64,000 nucleotides of DNA from Macrotis lagotis. Its lineage: Eukaryota > Chordata > Mammalia > Peramelemorphia > Peramelidae. The notes under the pieces were generated by a model. The model ran no database searches. It worked only from the letters and a program-made list of their open reading frames with translations, and was not told the origin of the DNA. A program made the position numbers and the translations under genes. Where the stretch lies: NCBI RefSeq assembly GCF_037893015.1, contig NC_133658.1, forward strand, positions 427,147,890-427,211,889. The letters are read 5' to 3'. This document shows positions 43,540-55,321 of this stretch, piece after piece; position 1 is the first letter of the stretch, and every line of letters starts with the position of its first letter.

Positions 43540-44330
43540 GATTAACTAAGACCTTCCCATGATTTGGTATTTACTCCTAAGGTAAAACATGGGATAATCC
43601 TTTTGAGAGGCTTTCTTGACTTATTTATTTTTTCAAAATGCTCATCAGGCATGAAGAGGGAAACTGTCCAGAACATAACAAAATGTATATGATAGAAAAC
43701 ATTTATTAGAAGAAAAGTGAAAATATATGCCATATTGCGAGTCTGATGGAAAAAAAGCTAGCCCATGTTACTCAGCAGGTTTTTACCAACACATGGTAGA
43801 GAATGTGTTTAAACAAGCAGATTCCCCCAGGGTAGGAGTTTAGACAGAAATCATTACTTCCCTCTTCTAGGAAGAGTAGGGCTTACACCCACTCAGCCTT
43901 TGTCATTTAAGGAGACTGTGTTTCTGTATTTACCATAGCAACCCCTCAGGCATTTCATAATCATCCTAGTACACCAGTCTTGCCTATATTTTTCCATATG
44001 TTCTCTTGTAGAAAATTTAAATTAAAAGAAAAAAGAAAACCTCGGGGTCTTAGAATGGATAATGAAGGAAGCCCTTGATCTGATGGCAGGAACCTCTTGT
44101 ATTTCTTCTTCTTTCAATCATTCCAGGGGTCATTTTTTTTGTAATCTTTATGTTTATTCTTGCACCCACTCAGCAAGGGAATGAATCTCAAAAGGGGTCT
44201 GGCATAGATCAGTTTCATGGTTTGGGTGTCTCTTTCCAGTGTTCCATGTTCTTGAACTCTCTGCTCTTATGTCTGTCTCCTCTGACAAATATCAAGCAAC
44301 AGTCTGCTTTGTGAGTAAAAACAGACTCTG
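43540..44330. other. Single-copy block without recognised repeats
   Basis: About 790 bases carry no LINE or SINE phrase and no supported exon. It is a candidate for conserved noncoding DNA. That is inference only. Confidence 0.35.
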
Positions 44331-44334
44331 GAAG

Positions 44335-44550
44335 AGGAATTAAGGCTTTAGATTTGGAAGGAAACAGATATCATCTAGTGAAACTTCCTCGTGTTAAATA
44401 CAAAAGCTGAGGCCAGAGAGATTATAGTTCCTTTTACAGAGCAGGTATTTAATAAGACCTTATTGAGTTGGATTGTTACTTTCTCAAGGTCACATAGGTA
44501 GTAAACTGGGTTTAATCTCAAATCCTTCCCTTTCAGATCAAGACACTATC
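44335..44550 (-). repeat. MIR-like SINE, minus strand
   Basis: 'aaagctgaggccagagagat', 'tactttctcaaggtcacata' and 'aactgggtttaatctcaaat'. Confidence 0.65.
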
Positions 44551-44689
44551 TCATGGATACTTAATGACTCAAGGAATTCAAGAATCTTAGAGTTCTTGAT
44601 TCATATATTGATCCAAGGTAATTCCAAAGACTCAATGAAAAATTCTCATCTCGAGAAAGAGAATTGATAAATTCCAAGTACAGATTAAA

Positions 44690-44885
44690 GTGTAATTTTT
44701 TCACTTTATTTTTGCAAAATGGCTAATATGGAAATAGGTTTTACATGATTTCACATGTATAATCGATAGCATATTGCTTGCTTTTTCAATGTATGAGGGG
44801 AGGACTTAAAGTGAGGAAGAGAATTTGAAACTTTTATAAGAAAAGTTTAAAATGAATAAATATTAAATTTGCTTTTTTTTAAAAG
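44690..44885 (+). mobile_element. L1 3'UTR fragment
   Basis: 'tttttgcaaaatggctaata', then 'cacatgtataatcgatagca', 'ttgcttgctttttcaatgta' and 'gaagagaatttgaaactttt', parallel to 2885-3010. Confidence 0.7.
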
Positions 44886-44959
44886 AATGTTGGAGTTGGA
44901 AGAGTCTCTAAAAGATCATCTATTAAAATCTCTATCCAATGCAAGAACCTGCTCTTACC

Positions 44960-45140
44960 AACTTAGTACCTGTTTGAAAACCTCTAGTGATGTGAACTTC
45001 ACCACCTTCTGAGTCCTACTGTTTTGAATTCTTCTTTTAATTGAACTGGTATTTATCTCCTTACTTTCAAACACTAGATCTATTTCTGCCCTCCAGAGCT
45101 ATATAGAATAAGTTCCATGGGTAATTCAGATCTTTCCTGA
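44960..45140 (-). mobile_element. CR1/L3 3' end, minus strand
   Basis: 'aaaacctctagtgatgtgaa', 'ttcaccaccttctgagtcct' and 'ctatttctgccctccagagc' are the inverse of the L3 3' end. Confidence 0.7.
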
Positions 45141-45479
45141 TTCTAGAGAGGCGAAACGCTCTTCTTGGGAGCCCTGGGGAGGTGGGGAGAGAGACAGAAG
45201 GCCACCCATCTGGCTGAGATGGATGTCGAGGTCAGGTTGAGGCTAGAAACAGTATAGTTACCATCTGTTTCTGTGGTTACTTTGAGGTTCTCTCAATTAG
45301 TGTAAAATGTTACAAGGATGACCAGAGACTCATTCTAATTCCAGCTTTCCTAGCACAACCCATGAGCATAAAATGAATTTATCAAACTTCAGGGACAAAG
45401 GGGATTTGATAATCACAGAACATTTTAAACTATAAGGGATATTTGAATAATAGAATTTTGAACTAGAACTAATCATTCA

Positions 45480-46100
45480 ATTAACAATTTATCCAGGACC
45501 AGTCATGGTGCTAGAAAGACACAAATCATTCCACACTATCAAAAAGCCTACACTCTTATGGAGTACAAGTATACATATGAGGGTAGTCATTACATAAGTG
45601 TGTACAAAATAAATGCAATTTAATTTTGCAAAGGAAACACTAGCAGCTGGGGGGGTCAGGAAAGGCCTCCTGTAGGAGGTGTTTATATGAGCTAAGTTTT
45701 GAAAGAAACTGTAGCCAAGAGTCAGAGGTAAGGAAGGAATGTATTCAAAGAATGAGGGACAGCCTAGGCAAAGACACAGAAACAGGAATTGGAATGCCAT
45801 ATGACTAGAACATAGAGTTGGTAAAGGGGAATAACAGATCCTAATCTGAAATGATGAATTTGAGATCGATTGGGAAGGGTTTTAAGTGCTGAATATGGGA
45901 GTTTTTATTTCATTCTAGAGCTAATAGAGAACTAAAGAAGGACATTGATCAACAAAAGAACATGGTCAGACATGTATTTTATGAATATCACATTGTCTGC
46001 TGAGTGAAAAATCTAGCAGAAAAGAGACTTGAAGTAGAAAAGAGAGAGACTTGAAGCAGAAAGACCAATTAGGACACTATAACAGTGGTGGGTATCAGCA
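45480..46100 (+). repeat. Copy of the old long interspersed repeat
   Basis: 'aaaggcctcctgtaggaggt', 'agggacagcctaggcaaaga', 'gggaagggttttaagtgctg', 'aacatggtcagacatgtatt' and 'acttgaagcagaaagaccaa' give the same order of phrases as 3690-4400. Confidence 0.6.
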
Positions 46101-46194
46101 TTTATTAAACCCCTGCTATGAGCTAAACATTTTACCAAGCACTTATCATGCATATGCCTGACCTAGAATGATGGTCATATGGAAAGAAGGGACT

Positions 46195-46425
46195 TTGTTG
46201 TTCTCCAGTCATTTTCCCACTCTTCATGACTCCATTTGGGATTTTCTTGGCAGAGATACTGTAGTGGCTTGCCATTTACTTCTCCAACTCATTTTACAGA
46301 AGAGAAAATTGAGACTTGCCTAGGATAGCACAGTTAATAAATGTCTGAGAACAGATTTGAACTCAAAAAGTCCTGACTTTAGGTCCATCATTCTATCCAT
46401 TGTGCCACCTCACTACTCAAAAGGG
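46195..46425 (-). repeat. MAR1-like SINE, minus strand
   Basis: 'gttgttctccagtcattttc', 'gatactgtagtggcttgcca', 'agatttgaactcaaaaagtc' and 'attctatccattgtgccacc'. Confidence 0.85.
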
Positions 46426-46477
46426 ACCTTGGAGATTATCTAATTTGTCCTTTTAATTTCAGACTTAACCAAAAGAA

Positions 46478-46555
46478 AGGAGGAAGGAAGAAAGGAAGGA
46501 AGGAAGGAAGGAAGGAAGGAAGGAAGGAAGGAAGGAAGGAAGGAAGGAAGGAAAA
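46478..46555. repeat. (GGAA)n microsatellite
   Basis: About 15 uninterrupted GGAA units from 46493, with AAAG-type edges. Confidence 0.95.
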
Positions 46556-46631
46556 ATGTAGGCTACAAAGGTAAAGGTAGTTGCCCGGTTTTATATATGT
46601 AGTTAGAAATGGAATTTGAGCTAAGTGACAC

Positions 46632-46795
46632 AGTGCAGCTAATAAGTAACACAGAAGATAGAGCATTGGCCCTGGAATTAGGAAGACCTGCATTCAAATC
46701 TGCCCTCCTACACTTAATACTAACTTAACTGTGACACCTTGAGTTAACTCCATTGCCTTGCAAAAATCAGCAAAACAAAAGCCAACAGAATTTGA
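46632..46795 (+). repeat. WSINE1-like SINE
   Basis: 'agatagagcattggccctgg', 'attcaaatctgccctcctac' and 'ctccattgccttgcaaaaat'. Confidence 0.75.
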
Positions 46796-47049
46796 ATTTA
46801 AATTCAGGGATTTGATACCAAAGGCAGAGTTGTTTTTACCTTACTCTGCTCCCTCCAAAGAATAGTAAAGTTCCTTTCTACTGATTTAAATGTTCCCTGG
46901 TATTGAAAGGTCCACCTCAGTCCCCAACCACCTCTCTTCCTCCATTCTATGAAGTCTCCCCAAGTTATTTTCACCCATAGCAACCTCTCCTAATATGAGG
47001 TTCCCTAGCATATAAAATATTCATTCATAGAGCCCTTATATATAGACCT

Positions 47050-47190
47050 AGGATCACAGATCTAGAGTTGGATGAACAGCAGAAACCATTTCATTCAACT
47101 CCCTCATTTAATGAGGAAATCCAGGCTCAGAGAGGTTATAAGGGCTTTACCCAAGGTTGCATCAGAGACTTCAATGAATAACACAAAACT
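47050..47190 (-). repeat. MIR-like SINE, minus strand
   Basis: 'atcacagatctagagttgga', 'aatgaggaaatccaggctca' and 'ggctttacccaaggttgcat'. Confidence 0.65.
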
Positions 47191-47194
47191 GATA

Positions 47195-48070
47195 GTCATT
47201 AAATTCTGGGTGGAGATATTGATCATGATAAAATAGATAAGTTTATGTACAACTCCTCAAAAGACCTTAGCTATTGCATATCTCTGGATCTCAGTTTCTC
47301 TACCTGTAAAATGGGTATAATTACCTAATTACCTCAGGCTACTGCCCTCTGTGTACTACTATAAGTCTCAAAAAGCATAATGAATTCTGAATGTGCTTTG
47401 AAATGTTTAAACTTCCATTTAAGAGATTTATTTATGGTTTTCTATGAAATTCAATGTCTTGGAATTTCAATTTAATCCTCCCCAAGGACCTGAGAAAGGT
47501 AACCCATCCCAATGCCAACACCAAAGAATCTTTTCTTCTCTGGGGCTATCCTGATTCACTGTCTGCAGAAGTTCTCTACAGAGGAGTACTGGATCATTGC
47601 AATCCATGTCTGTGAGCTGCTTGGAGTGCAAATTCCAAAGGGATGCAGTAAAACTGGGAAAAATCCAACTCATTAAAAACTGACAACCCTTGGATCAGTC
47701 TAACTTGTCTTTGGCTCCATGCCACCTCAGAGATCCCCACTGACTGGGAAAGCTGACAAGGTTTTTGGAGGTAACTGTATCACCCTCATGGCTCAAAGGG
47801 AGTTGTGAAAATGGAGAGATCTGGGGAAAATCAGCATTTCCTGGGAAGGAAACTAACTTCCAAAGAAGTTCTAATCAGGAGAGAGAGATGATGATGAGCA
47901 AGACCTAATCTTCTTCAACTGAGTGTATCAAAATAAAAAAAAATTAAGAAGAGTTCCTCTAAATCTCAGCTGCTTATCATTGAAAACATCCTTCTGAGAA
48001 GGAAGGATAGTACTTTGTTGGTCTGGTATCAGTAACAAAATCAAGGTGGGGAAATATAGCTCCTAGACAG
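47195..48070. other. Mostly single-copy sequence
   Basis: 47280-47340 has a short MIR trace (tctacctgtaaaatgggtat). 47440-47870 carries no repeat phrase and no supported exon. Confidence 0.35.
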
Positions 48071-48072
48071 AG

Positions 48073-48325
48073 GCAACCAAATGGCATACTGGAACTAGAG
48101 TACACTGGAAGTAGTGTCAGGAGACCTGAATTCAGATTGCAATTTCAGATAGTTCCTAGCTCTGTGATCCTGGGCAAGGCACTTTATCTCACCTTTATCA
48201 ACTGGAAAACAGGAATAATCACAGCACCTCAGTTCTAGAGTTATAGTGAGTATCAAATGAGATAATATTTGTAAAATACTTAACACAATATCTGAAATAG
48301 TAATAAATGCTTGTCATTTCTTTCC
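48073..48325 (+). repeat. CORE-SINE, full length
   Basis: 'tgtcaggagacctgaattca', 'ctctgtgatcctgggcaagg', 'aactggaaaacaggaataat' and 'atcaaatgagataatatttg'. Confidence 0.8.
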
Positions 48326-48409
48326 TTCGTTCTCTTAATTCTTTCCCTTTCTTTTCTTTCTTTGTTCTTTATTCCATTTCTTTATTCCTTCCTTCCTTCT
48401 TAAACATTA

Positions 48410-48565
48410 TCTATAGATCTTAGGATCATAGATTTATAAAGGAAAAATACCCAAGAAGTCATTAAGTTCAGCCTCCTTGAGTAACAGAGATAGAAACAGG
48501 CCCAAAGAGTTTAAAAGAGTTCCCCAAGGACAGTAAGTATGTGATAGAGATAGGATATCAAAAGA
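48410..48565 (-). repeat. MIR-like SINE, minus strand
   Basis: 'gatcatagatttataaagga', 'agatagaaacaggcccaaag' and 'agttccccaaggacagtaag'. Confidence 0.65.
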
Positions 48566-48669
48566 ATAACATTCTGAAGGTCTAACCTGTTCTAATAGTG
48601 AGGAAAAATCTCACTGTTCTTGACAAATAGAAAATCAAGATTCATTGCTCTTAAAACTTGACCAAAGAA

Positions 48670-48840
48670 CATTAGAATAGAAAAGCCAGTATTATACACT
48701 GGGAAGAATACTGTACTTTATGAGTTTCTGAGCTCAAGTTTCAACTCTGTTCCATACAAATTTTGTGACCAAAGTCACTTTTCCTGAAAGAGCCTCTCTT
48801 TTTGCCTTTAAAATATAGGGATATGACTTCCTTCTTAATA
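48670..48840 (+). repeat. MIR-like SINE
   Basis: 'gggaagaatactgtacttta', 'gctcaagtttcaactctgtt' and 'gcctttaaaatatagggata'. Confidence 0.5.
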
Positions 48841-48935
48841 TTCATTGTCTATTTATGATTACTTATTCTCTTCACTTCTCACATTCTAATATTCTATATT
48901 CCTAAATCTACAGAAATAGGATTGAAACAGGGTGA

Positions 48936-49705
48936 TGACTTGTCGAAGATGGCAGAGAGAAGATAGGCACAGTTCTAAAGTCTCTTGATCTCTTCCCCAT
49001 CTATCACATGAAACAAACCTCTTAAAAGAAATCCGACTCAAAAAATCCCAGAAAGAAAAGCCAAGAGAAAGAACATCTACCTCAGGATTTGTCTCTAGCA
49101 GGAGCTGTGGCTGAATTCGGGTGGGTGAGTCTGGGCCCAGAAGGAGGATCAGCCCAGATAAACCAGACTAGCAGCTGAATTGGAACTGGGAGTCTGAGGG
49201 TCCAAGAGCCGGACCTGCTGGATCAGAGGTGGGGCTGGACTGCGGGGGCATGAGTCTGTGGGGGAGCAGAGGTGCTGGTGTTGGAGCTGTCCCCCTGGAG
49301 ATCCTGGACAGGGCTGGGGGGAGAATTCTGGAGCAGGGGAGCTGTGGACACCATCCCTGGGCTCCTCTGGTCTGAGTCCCATTACAACTCAGACTTCTCC
49401 CCTAACAAACAAATGCAAACTACTTCTGCCTCAGGCCCAGGTGTGTGAGTAGAAGAACCAGCCCAGCTGAGGAATGACCTCAGGCCAGGGTAAAGCCCAC
49501 CATTGATTGAAGGCAAAAGAATTCAATACCTCCAACTCCTCCCTTCAAGGAAAAGGAGAGGGCCTCAACCAAGGTCACAGACACTCCTGAGAAAGCAACC
49601 AGCACTTCCTACTGGCCAGTCAGAGAAACTTCACTCAGTGAGTAAAGCCTTTAGCAATCCCAAGCCCCTGTGAACGAGCCCCTCCAAAACTCAGGTCTCA
49701 GCAAA
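48936..49705 (+). promoter_or_regulatory. L1 5'UTR / internal promoter region
   Basis: About 770 bases precede the ORF1 ATG. This part is the most GC-rich of the element (around 49140-49400). At 48945-48953 gaagatggc resembles the YY1-type site that human L1 carries at the same place near its 5' end. Its length is close to that of the HAL1 5'UTR (4870-5635). Promoter activity is inferred from L1 biology. Confidence 0.6.
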
Positions 49706-50717
49706 ATGAAGAAAGGTCAGCAGAAAGGTGAATCCATAGAAAAATTCTTGGAAGGGAAAGACACTAACTCAGAGAGAGCTGGAACCTCTGAGGAGAATAC
49801 AATCTGGTCTTCAGCACAGAAAGAATTTCTTGAAGAAATAAGGAAGGAGTTTAAAAATCAACTAGAAAATTTGGGTGAGACAATTAATACCTTGCAACAA
49901 GAAAACAAATCTCTCAGATCTTCAAATGGGCAAATGCAAAAAGAAATTAATTCTCTCAAAACCTCGATTGGTCAAATGGAAAGCTCTTTCAAAAGTACAA
50001 CTGACCAATTAGAAAAGGAGTTGGAAAAGGTTAAAGAAGAAAACTCCTCCCCACAAAAAAGAATGGAGTCTACAGAAACTAATGACTCCATGAGACAGCA
50101 AGAGTCAGTTAAACAAAATCAAAAAATAGAAAAAATAGAAGCAAATGTAAAGTACCTCATCAACAAAACCACTGACTTCCAGAATAGATCGATCGAGGAG
50201 GGGCAACCTGAAAATTATAGGACTTCCTGAAAACATTGAAGAGAAAAAAAGCCTGGACTTAATATTACAGCATCTAGTGATGGAAACCTGCCCTGATATC
50301 ATGGAATCAGAGGGCAAAGTAGTTATTGAAAGAGTACATCGATCCCCACCAGAAAAAGATCCTAAAATGAAAACATCAAGGAATGTTGTGGCCAAACTGT
50401 GGAACTATCAGATAAAAGAGAAAATCCTGCAAGCAGCCAGAAAGGAACACTTTAAATATCAAGGAACCACAGTAAGGATCACGCAGGACCTGGCTGCATC
50501 AGCTTTAAGGGATCGAATGGCCTGCAACGAGATATTTCGAAGAGCATGGGAGCTTGGAATGCAGCCAAGAATCTACTTTCCTGCAAAGCTGAGCCTTCTC
50601 TTCCAGGGAAAAAGATGGACATTTAAAGAAATGGAAGAATTCCAAAAATTTCTGATGAAAACACCAGAGCTAAACAGAAAATTTGGGCATCAAACAGCAG
50701 GTTCAAGAGACACATGA
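49706..50717 (+). pseudogene. L1 ORF1 (RNA-binding chaperone), one frameshift
   Basis: The ATG at 49706 opens MKKGQQKGESIEKFLEGK. A coiled coil follows with regular heptads (KEFKNQLENLGETINTLQQE, then EINSLKTSIGQMESSFKSTT). The RRM-like part (NLKIIGLPENIEEKKSLDL) and the C-terminal domain (VRITQDLAASALRDRMACNE, then ELGMQPRIYFPAKLSLLFQG) come next. A 4-base tandem duplication (atcg in gatcgatcgagg, about 50188-50195) shifts the frame; downstream the frame continues cleanly to the stop at 50715. Without it the product would be about 335 residues, the usual L1 ORF1p size. ORF1p coats L1 RNA as trimers and acts as a nucleic-acid chaperone. Confidence 0.92.
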
Positions 50718-51513
50718 AAAGGTAAAAAAAAAAAGGGGGGGCCGTAAAAGAAAAAAAAAATTGCAATCCAGTAAGTTGAAACTGGCTATATCCCAGCAAG
50801 GGGGTAAAAAAAAAAAGAAAATTCTCATAAACCTTGAGAAATGTAACTCTAACAGAGAGAGTACACCTAGCCAGAAATGATGGACATTCATGACCTATCC
50901 ATGAGACTACTATCTAATGGGATGTAACAGGCTTTAACCCCACTTGGGAGAAAGACTAATAACTCTCAGGAATTTTGACTCTATTTGATAGAATATACAG
51001 AACTAAAAGGGAAAGACACTGAGAATTTTCCAAGACTTAGATAGAACGATCTAAAAAAAAAAACACTACTGCCCTAAAAAGGGGGACAGGAAAGAGATAG
51101 GAGGAGGGAGGGGATTGAATGGGGTAAATCCCATTACACTAAGAGGTACAAAAAACCAATGGTAATAGTGGGGAAGAAGGGAGCAGAGGAGAAACACCTG
51201 AACCTTCTTCTCATCAGACTTGGCTTAAAGTCAACCTACACATACTCAGTTAACTTATAAAACATCTAACCTTTCAAGTATTAAAAGGGGAAAAGGGTAG
51301 GGGGGACAGAGAAAGGGAAGGGGAGTGGGGGAAATAAGGGGAAATAACAAAAGGAAGGGAAGGGAAAAAGGAAAAAGGGAAAGGGGAAAGAAAGGGGAGG
51401 GTGTGATATAAGAGGGCAAACACACTGAAGGGGGTGGTTTTCAGAAACAAAGACTGGGGAATATGGATAAAAGGGGGGGGAAGGGGGAAAAATACAAACA
51501 GAGGGAAGATAGC
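50718..51513 (+). other. Unusually long L1 inter-ORF spacer with polypurine tracts
   Basis: Nearly 800 bases separate ORF1 from ORF2; human L1 has about 63. It contains A-runs (50727-50760) and a strongly purine-only, G-rich stretch (51283-51405). The order of phrases (gggaagaagggagcagagga, ccttcttctcatcagacttg, gcttaaagtc) parallels the HAL1 3' region at 7160-7220 (ccttcattctcatcggaaat, ggcttagag). How ORF2 was translated over such a spacer is unknown to me. Confidence 0.75.
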
Positions 51514-54500
51514 ATGGAGGGCAATAAAGAATTAGTAATCATAACCTTGAATGTGAATGGGATGAACTCTCCCTTAAAATGTAAGCAAATAGCAGAGTGG
51601 ATTAAAAACCAGAATCCTACAATATGCTGCTTACCAGAAACTCATTTGAAGCAGAGAGATACATATAGAGTAAAGGTAAAAGGTTGGAGCAAAATATATT
51701 TTGCTTCAGCTGAAGTAAAAGAAGCAGGGGTAGCAATCCTTATCTCAGACAAAGCAGCAGCAAAAATAGATAGCTTTAAAAGAGATAAGGAAGGAAACTT
51801 TATCCTCCTAAAAGGTACCATAGACAATAAAGTCATTTCAATACTGAATATATATGCACCCAGTGGGACAGCACCCAAATTCTTAGAGGAGAAGCTAAAA
51901 GAATTACAGGAAGACATAGACTGCAAAACTCTACTAGTGGGAGACCTCAACCTTCTGCTATCAGATCTAGATAAATCAAAACATTAAACAAATAAAAAAG
52001 AAATTAGGGAGGGAAATACATAGTTAGGAAAATTAGATATGGTAGACTTATGGAGGAAACTGAATGGGGATAGAAAGGAATATACCTTTTTCTCTGCAGT
52101 ACATGGAACTTATACAAAAACTGACCATGTACTAGCACATAAAAACCTAATGATCAACTGTAGAAAGGCAGAAATAGTGAATACATCTTTCTCAGATCAC
52201 AATGCAATAAAAGTCATATGCAATACTGGGCCAAGGAGGTATAGACCCAGAGCAAATTGGGAACTGAATAACCTCATTTTAAAAAATGAGTGGACCAAAA
52301 AATAAATTACAGAAACAATTAACCATTTTATCCTAGATAAGGATAATAATGAAACAACATACCAAAACCTATGGGATTCATTGAAAGCAACTCTCAGGGG
52401 ATATATTATAGCTCTAAATGCTTATATGAATAAATTGGAGAAAGAGGAAATCAATGAACTATACATGCCACTAAAAAAATTAGAGAAAAAACAAATCAAA
52501 AATCCCCAATTATGTACCAAATTAGAAATTCTAAAAATTAAAGGAGAAATTAATAAAATGGAAAGCAAAAATCTATTGAATTAATAAATAAAACCAAAAG
52601 TTGATATTATGAAAAAAACAATAAAATGGTTAAAACTCTGGTCAATTTGATTAAAAAAAAGAAGAAAACCAAATTGCTAGTATCATAAATGAAAAAGGTG
52701 AACTCACCACCAATGAGGAGGAAATTAAAGTAATAATTCAAAATTATTTTGCCCAACTCTATGCCAATAAATTTGATAATCTAAGTGAAATGGATGAATA
52801 TTTACAAAAATATAGGTTGCCCAGGTTAAATGAAGAAGAGATTAAATTCCTAAATAACCCTATCTCAGAAAAAGAAATTCAACAAGTCATTACTGAACTC
52901 CCTAAAAAAAATCTCCAGGGCCTCATGGATTCACAAGTGAATTCTACCAAACATTTAAGGAACAATTGGTTCCAATCCTATATAAACTCTTTGGAAAAAT
53001 AGGGAAAGATGGAACTCTGCCTAACTCTTTCTATGAAACCAATATGGTACTGTTACCTAAACCAGGAAGAGTTAAAACAGAGAAAGAAAATTATAGACCT
53101 ATCTCCCTGATGAATATAGATGCAAAAATCTTAAATAAAACCTTAGCAAAATGATTAGAACAAGTCATCACTAGGATAATACATTATGATCAAGTAGGAT
53201 TTATTCCAGGAATGCAGGGTTGGTTCAATATTAGGAAAACTGTTAGTATACTCAATTATATCAACAACAAACTTATCAGAAATCATATGATCATATCAAT
53301 AGATGCTGAAAAAGCTTTTGACAAAATACAGCATCCATTCCTATTAAAAACACTAGAGAGTGTAGGAATAAATGGACTGTTCCTTAAAATAATTAGCAGT
53401 ATCTATCTGAAACTATCAACAAGCATTATATTCCATGGGGAAAGGCTAGAGGCATTCCAAATAAGATCAGGGGTGAAACAAGGGTGCCCATTATCACCAC
53501 TACTATTCAATATTGTATTAGAAATGTTAGCATCAGCAATTAGAGAAGAAAAAGAAATTAAAGGAATTAGAATTGGGAAGGAAGAGACAAAACTGTCACT
53601 CTTTGCAGATGACATGATGGTCTACCTAGAGAATCCCAAGAAATCACCTAAAAAAATTATTGGAAACAATTAGCAATTTTAGCAAAGTTGCAGGTTATAA
53701 AATAAACCCTCATAAATCCTCAACTTTTCTATATATGTCTAGCAAGAAACAGCAGTAAGAGCTAGAAAGAGAAATTCCATTCAAAGTAACCTCAGACAAT
53801 ATAAAATATTTGGGAGTCTATTTGCCAAAACAGACTCAGAATCTTTTTGAAAACAATTATAAAACACTTCTCACACAAATTAAATTAGATTTAAATAACT
53901 GGGCAAATATCAACTGCTCATGGATAGGTAGAGCTAATATAATAAAAAGTACAATTCTACCAAAACTAAACTATCTGTTTAGTGCCCTACCAATCAAAAT
54001 TCCAAAAAATTACTTTAACGAGTTAGAAAAAATTGTAAGTAAATTCATATGGAGAAATAAAAAGTCAAGAATTGCCAGGAGCTTAATGAAAAAAAGTGCA
54101 AAAGAAGGTGGCTTAGCCCTACCAGATCTAAAATTATATTATAAAGCATCAGTCATCAAATCTGTTTGGTATTGGCTAAGAAATAGAGTGGTGGACCAGT
54201 GGAATAGACTAGGTGTAAAGCAGGAGATGATTATAGTAATCTGCTGTTTGATAAACACAAAGAGTCTGACCATTGGGATAAAAACTCCCTCTTTGATAAA
54301 AATTGCTGGGAAAATTGGAAGTTAATATGGAAGAAATTTAGATTAGGCCAACACCTCACACCCTTTACCAAGATAAGATCCAAATGGTTACAGGACATAG
54401 ACATAAAAAACAATACTATAAGCAAATTAGAAGATCAAAGACTAGTCTACCTGTCAGATCTATGGAAAGGGGAACAGTTTATGACTAAGGAAGAGTTGGA

Positions 54501-55321
54501 GAACATCACCAAAAACCAATTAGATGATTTCGATTACATTAAATTAAAAAGCTTTTGCACAGATAAAACCACTGTAATCAAGATCAAAAGAAAAGTAGTA
54601 AATTTGGAAACAATCTTTACAACAATGATTCTGACAAAGGACTCATTTCTAAAATATACAGAGAACTGAATCATATTTTTAAAACAAAAAGCCATTCCCC
54701 AAGTGACAAATGGTCAAAGGATATGCAAAGGCAATTTATCGATGAGGAGATCAAAGTAATCTATAGCCATATGAAAAATGCTCTAAATCATTAATTATTA
54801 GGGAAATGTAAAATAAAGCTTCCCTGAGATACCACCTCACACCTCTCAGATTGGCCAGTATGACCAGGAAGGATAATGATCATTGTTGGAAGGGATGTGG
54901 GAAATCTGGGTCACTATTACACTGTTGGTGGAGCTGTGAACTCATCCAACCCTTCTGGAGAGCTATTTGGAACTATGCCCAAAGGGCAACAAAAATGTAC
55001 ATACCCTTTGACCCAGCAATACCACTACTGGGTCTATACCCTGAAGAGATGAGGAAAAAGGGTAAAAACATTACTTGTACAAAAATATTTATAGCAGCCC
55101 TGTTCATGGTGGCAAAGAATTGGAAATCCAGTAAATGTCCTTCAATTGGGGAATGGCTTAGCAAACTGTGGTATATGTATGTCATAGAACTCTATTGTTC
55201 TATTAGAAACCAGGAGGGACGGCATTTCAGGGAAACCTGGAGGGATTTGCATGAACTGATGCTGAGTGAGATGAGCAGAACCAGAAAAACACTGTACACC
55301 CTAACAGCAACATGGGAGTGA
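51514..55321 (+). pseudogene. L1 ORF2 (endonuclease and reverse transcriptase), disabled
   Basis: The likely start is ATG 51514 (MEGNKELVIITLNVNGMNSP). An apurinic-type endonuclease domain shows LNVNG, PETHL, GDLN and SDHNAIK (about 52190). The RT domain shows [54 protein letters not shown] and the catalytic FADD at 53602-53613. The C-terminal region shows a CX3CX7HX4C knuckle (CWKGCGKSGSLLHCWWSC, from 54884) and PFDPAIPLLGLYPEE. Stops at 51985, 52021, 52303, 52582 and 53152 and about four frame changes (52.6-53.0, 53.66, 54.3 and 54.7 kb) disable it. The full span, about 1,270 codons, equals the family norm. Confidence 0.92.

Noticed and set aside
45480-46100. Processed pseudogene or noncoding RNA exon
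   Set aside because: The phrases recur at 3690-4855 and elsewhere in the window, so it is an interspersed repeat.
53403-53615. Minus-strand frame inside L1
   Set aside because: Shadow of the ORF2 RT coding strand.
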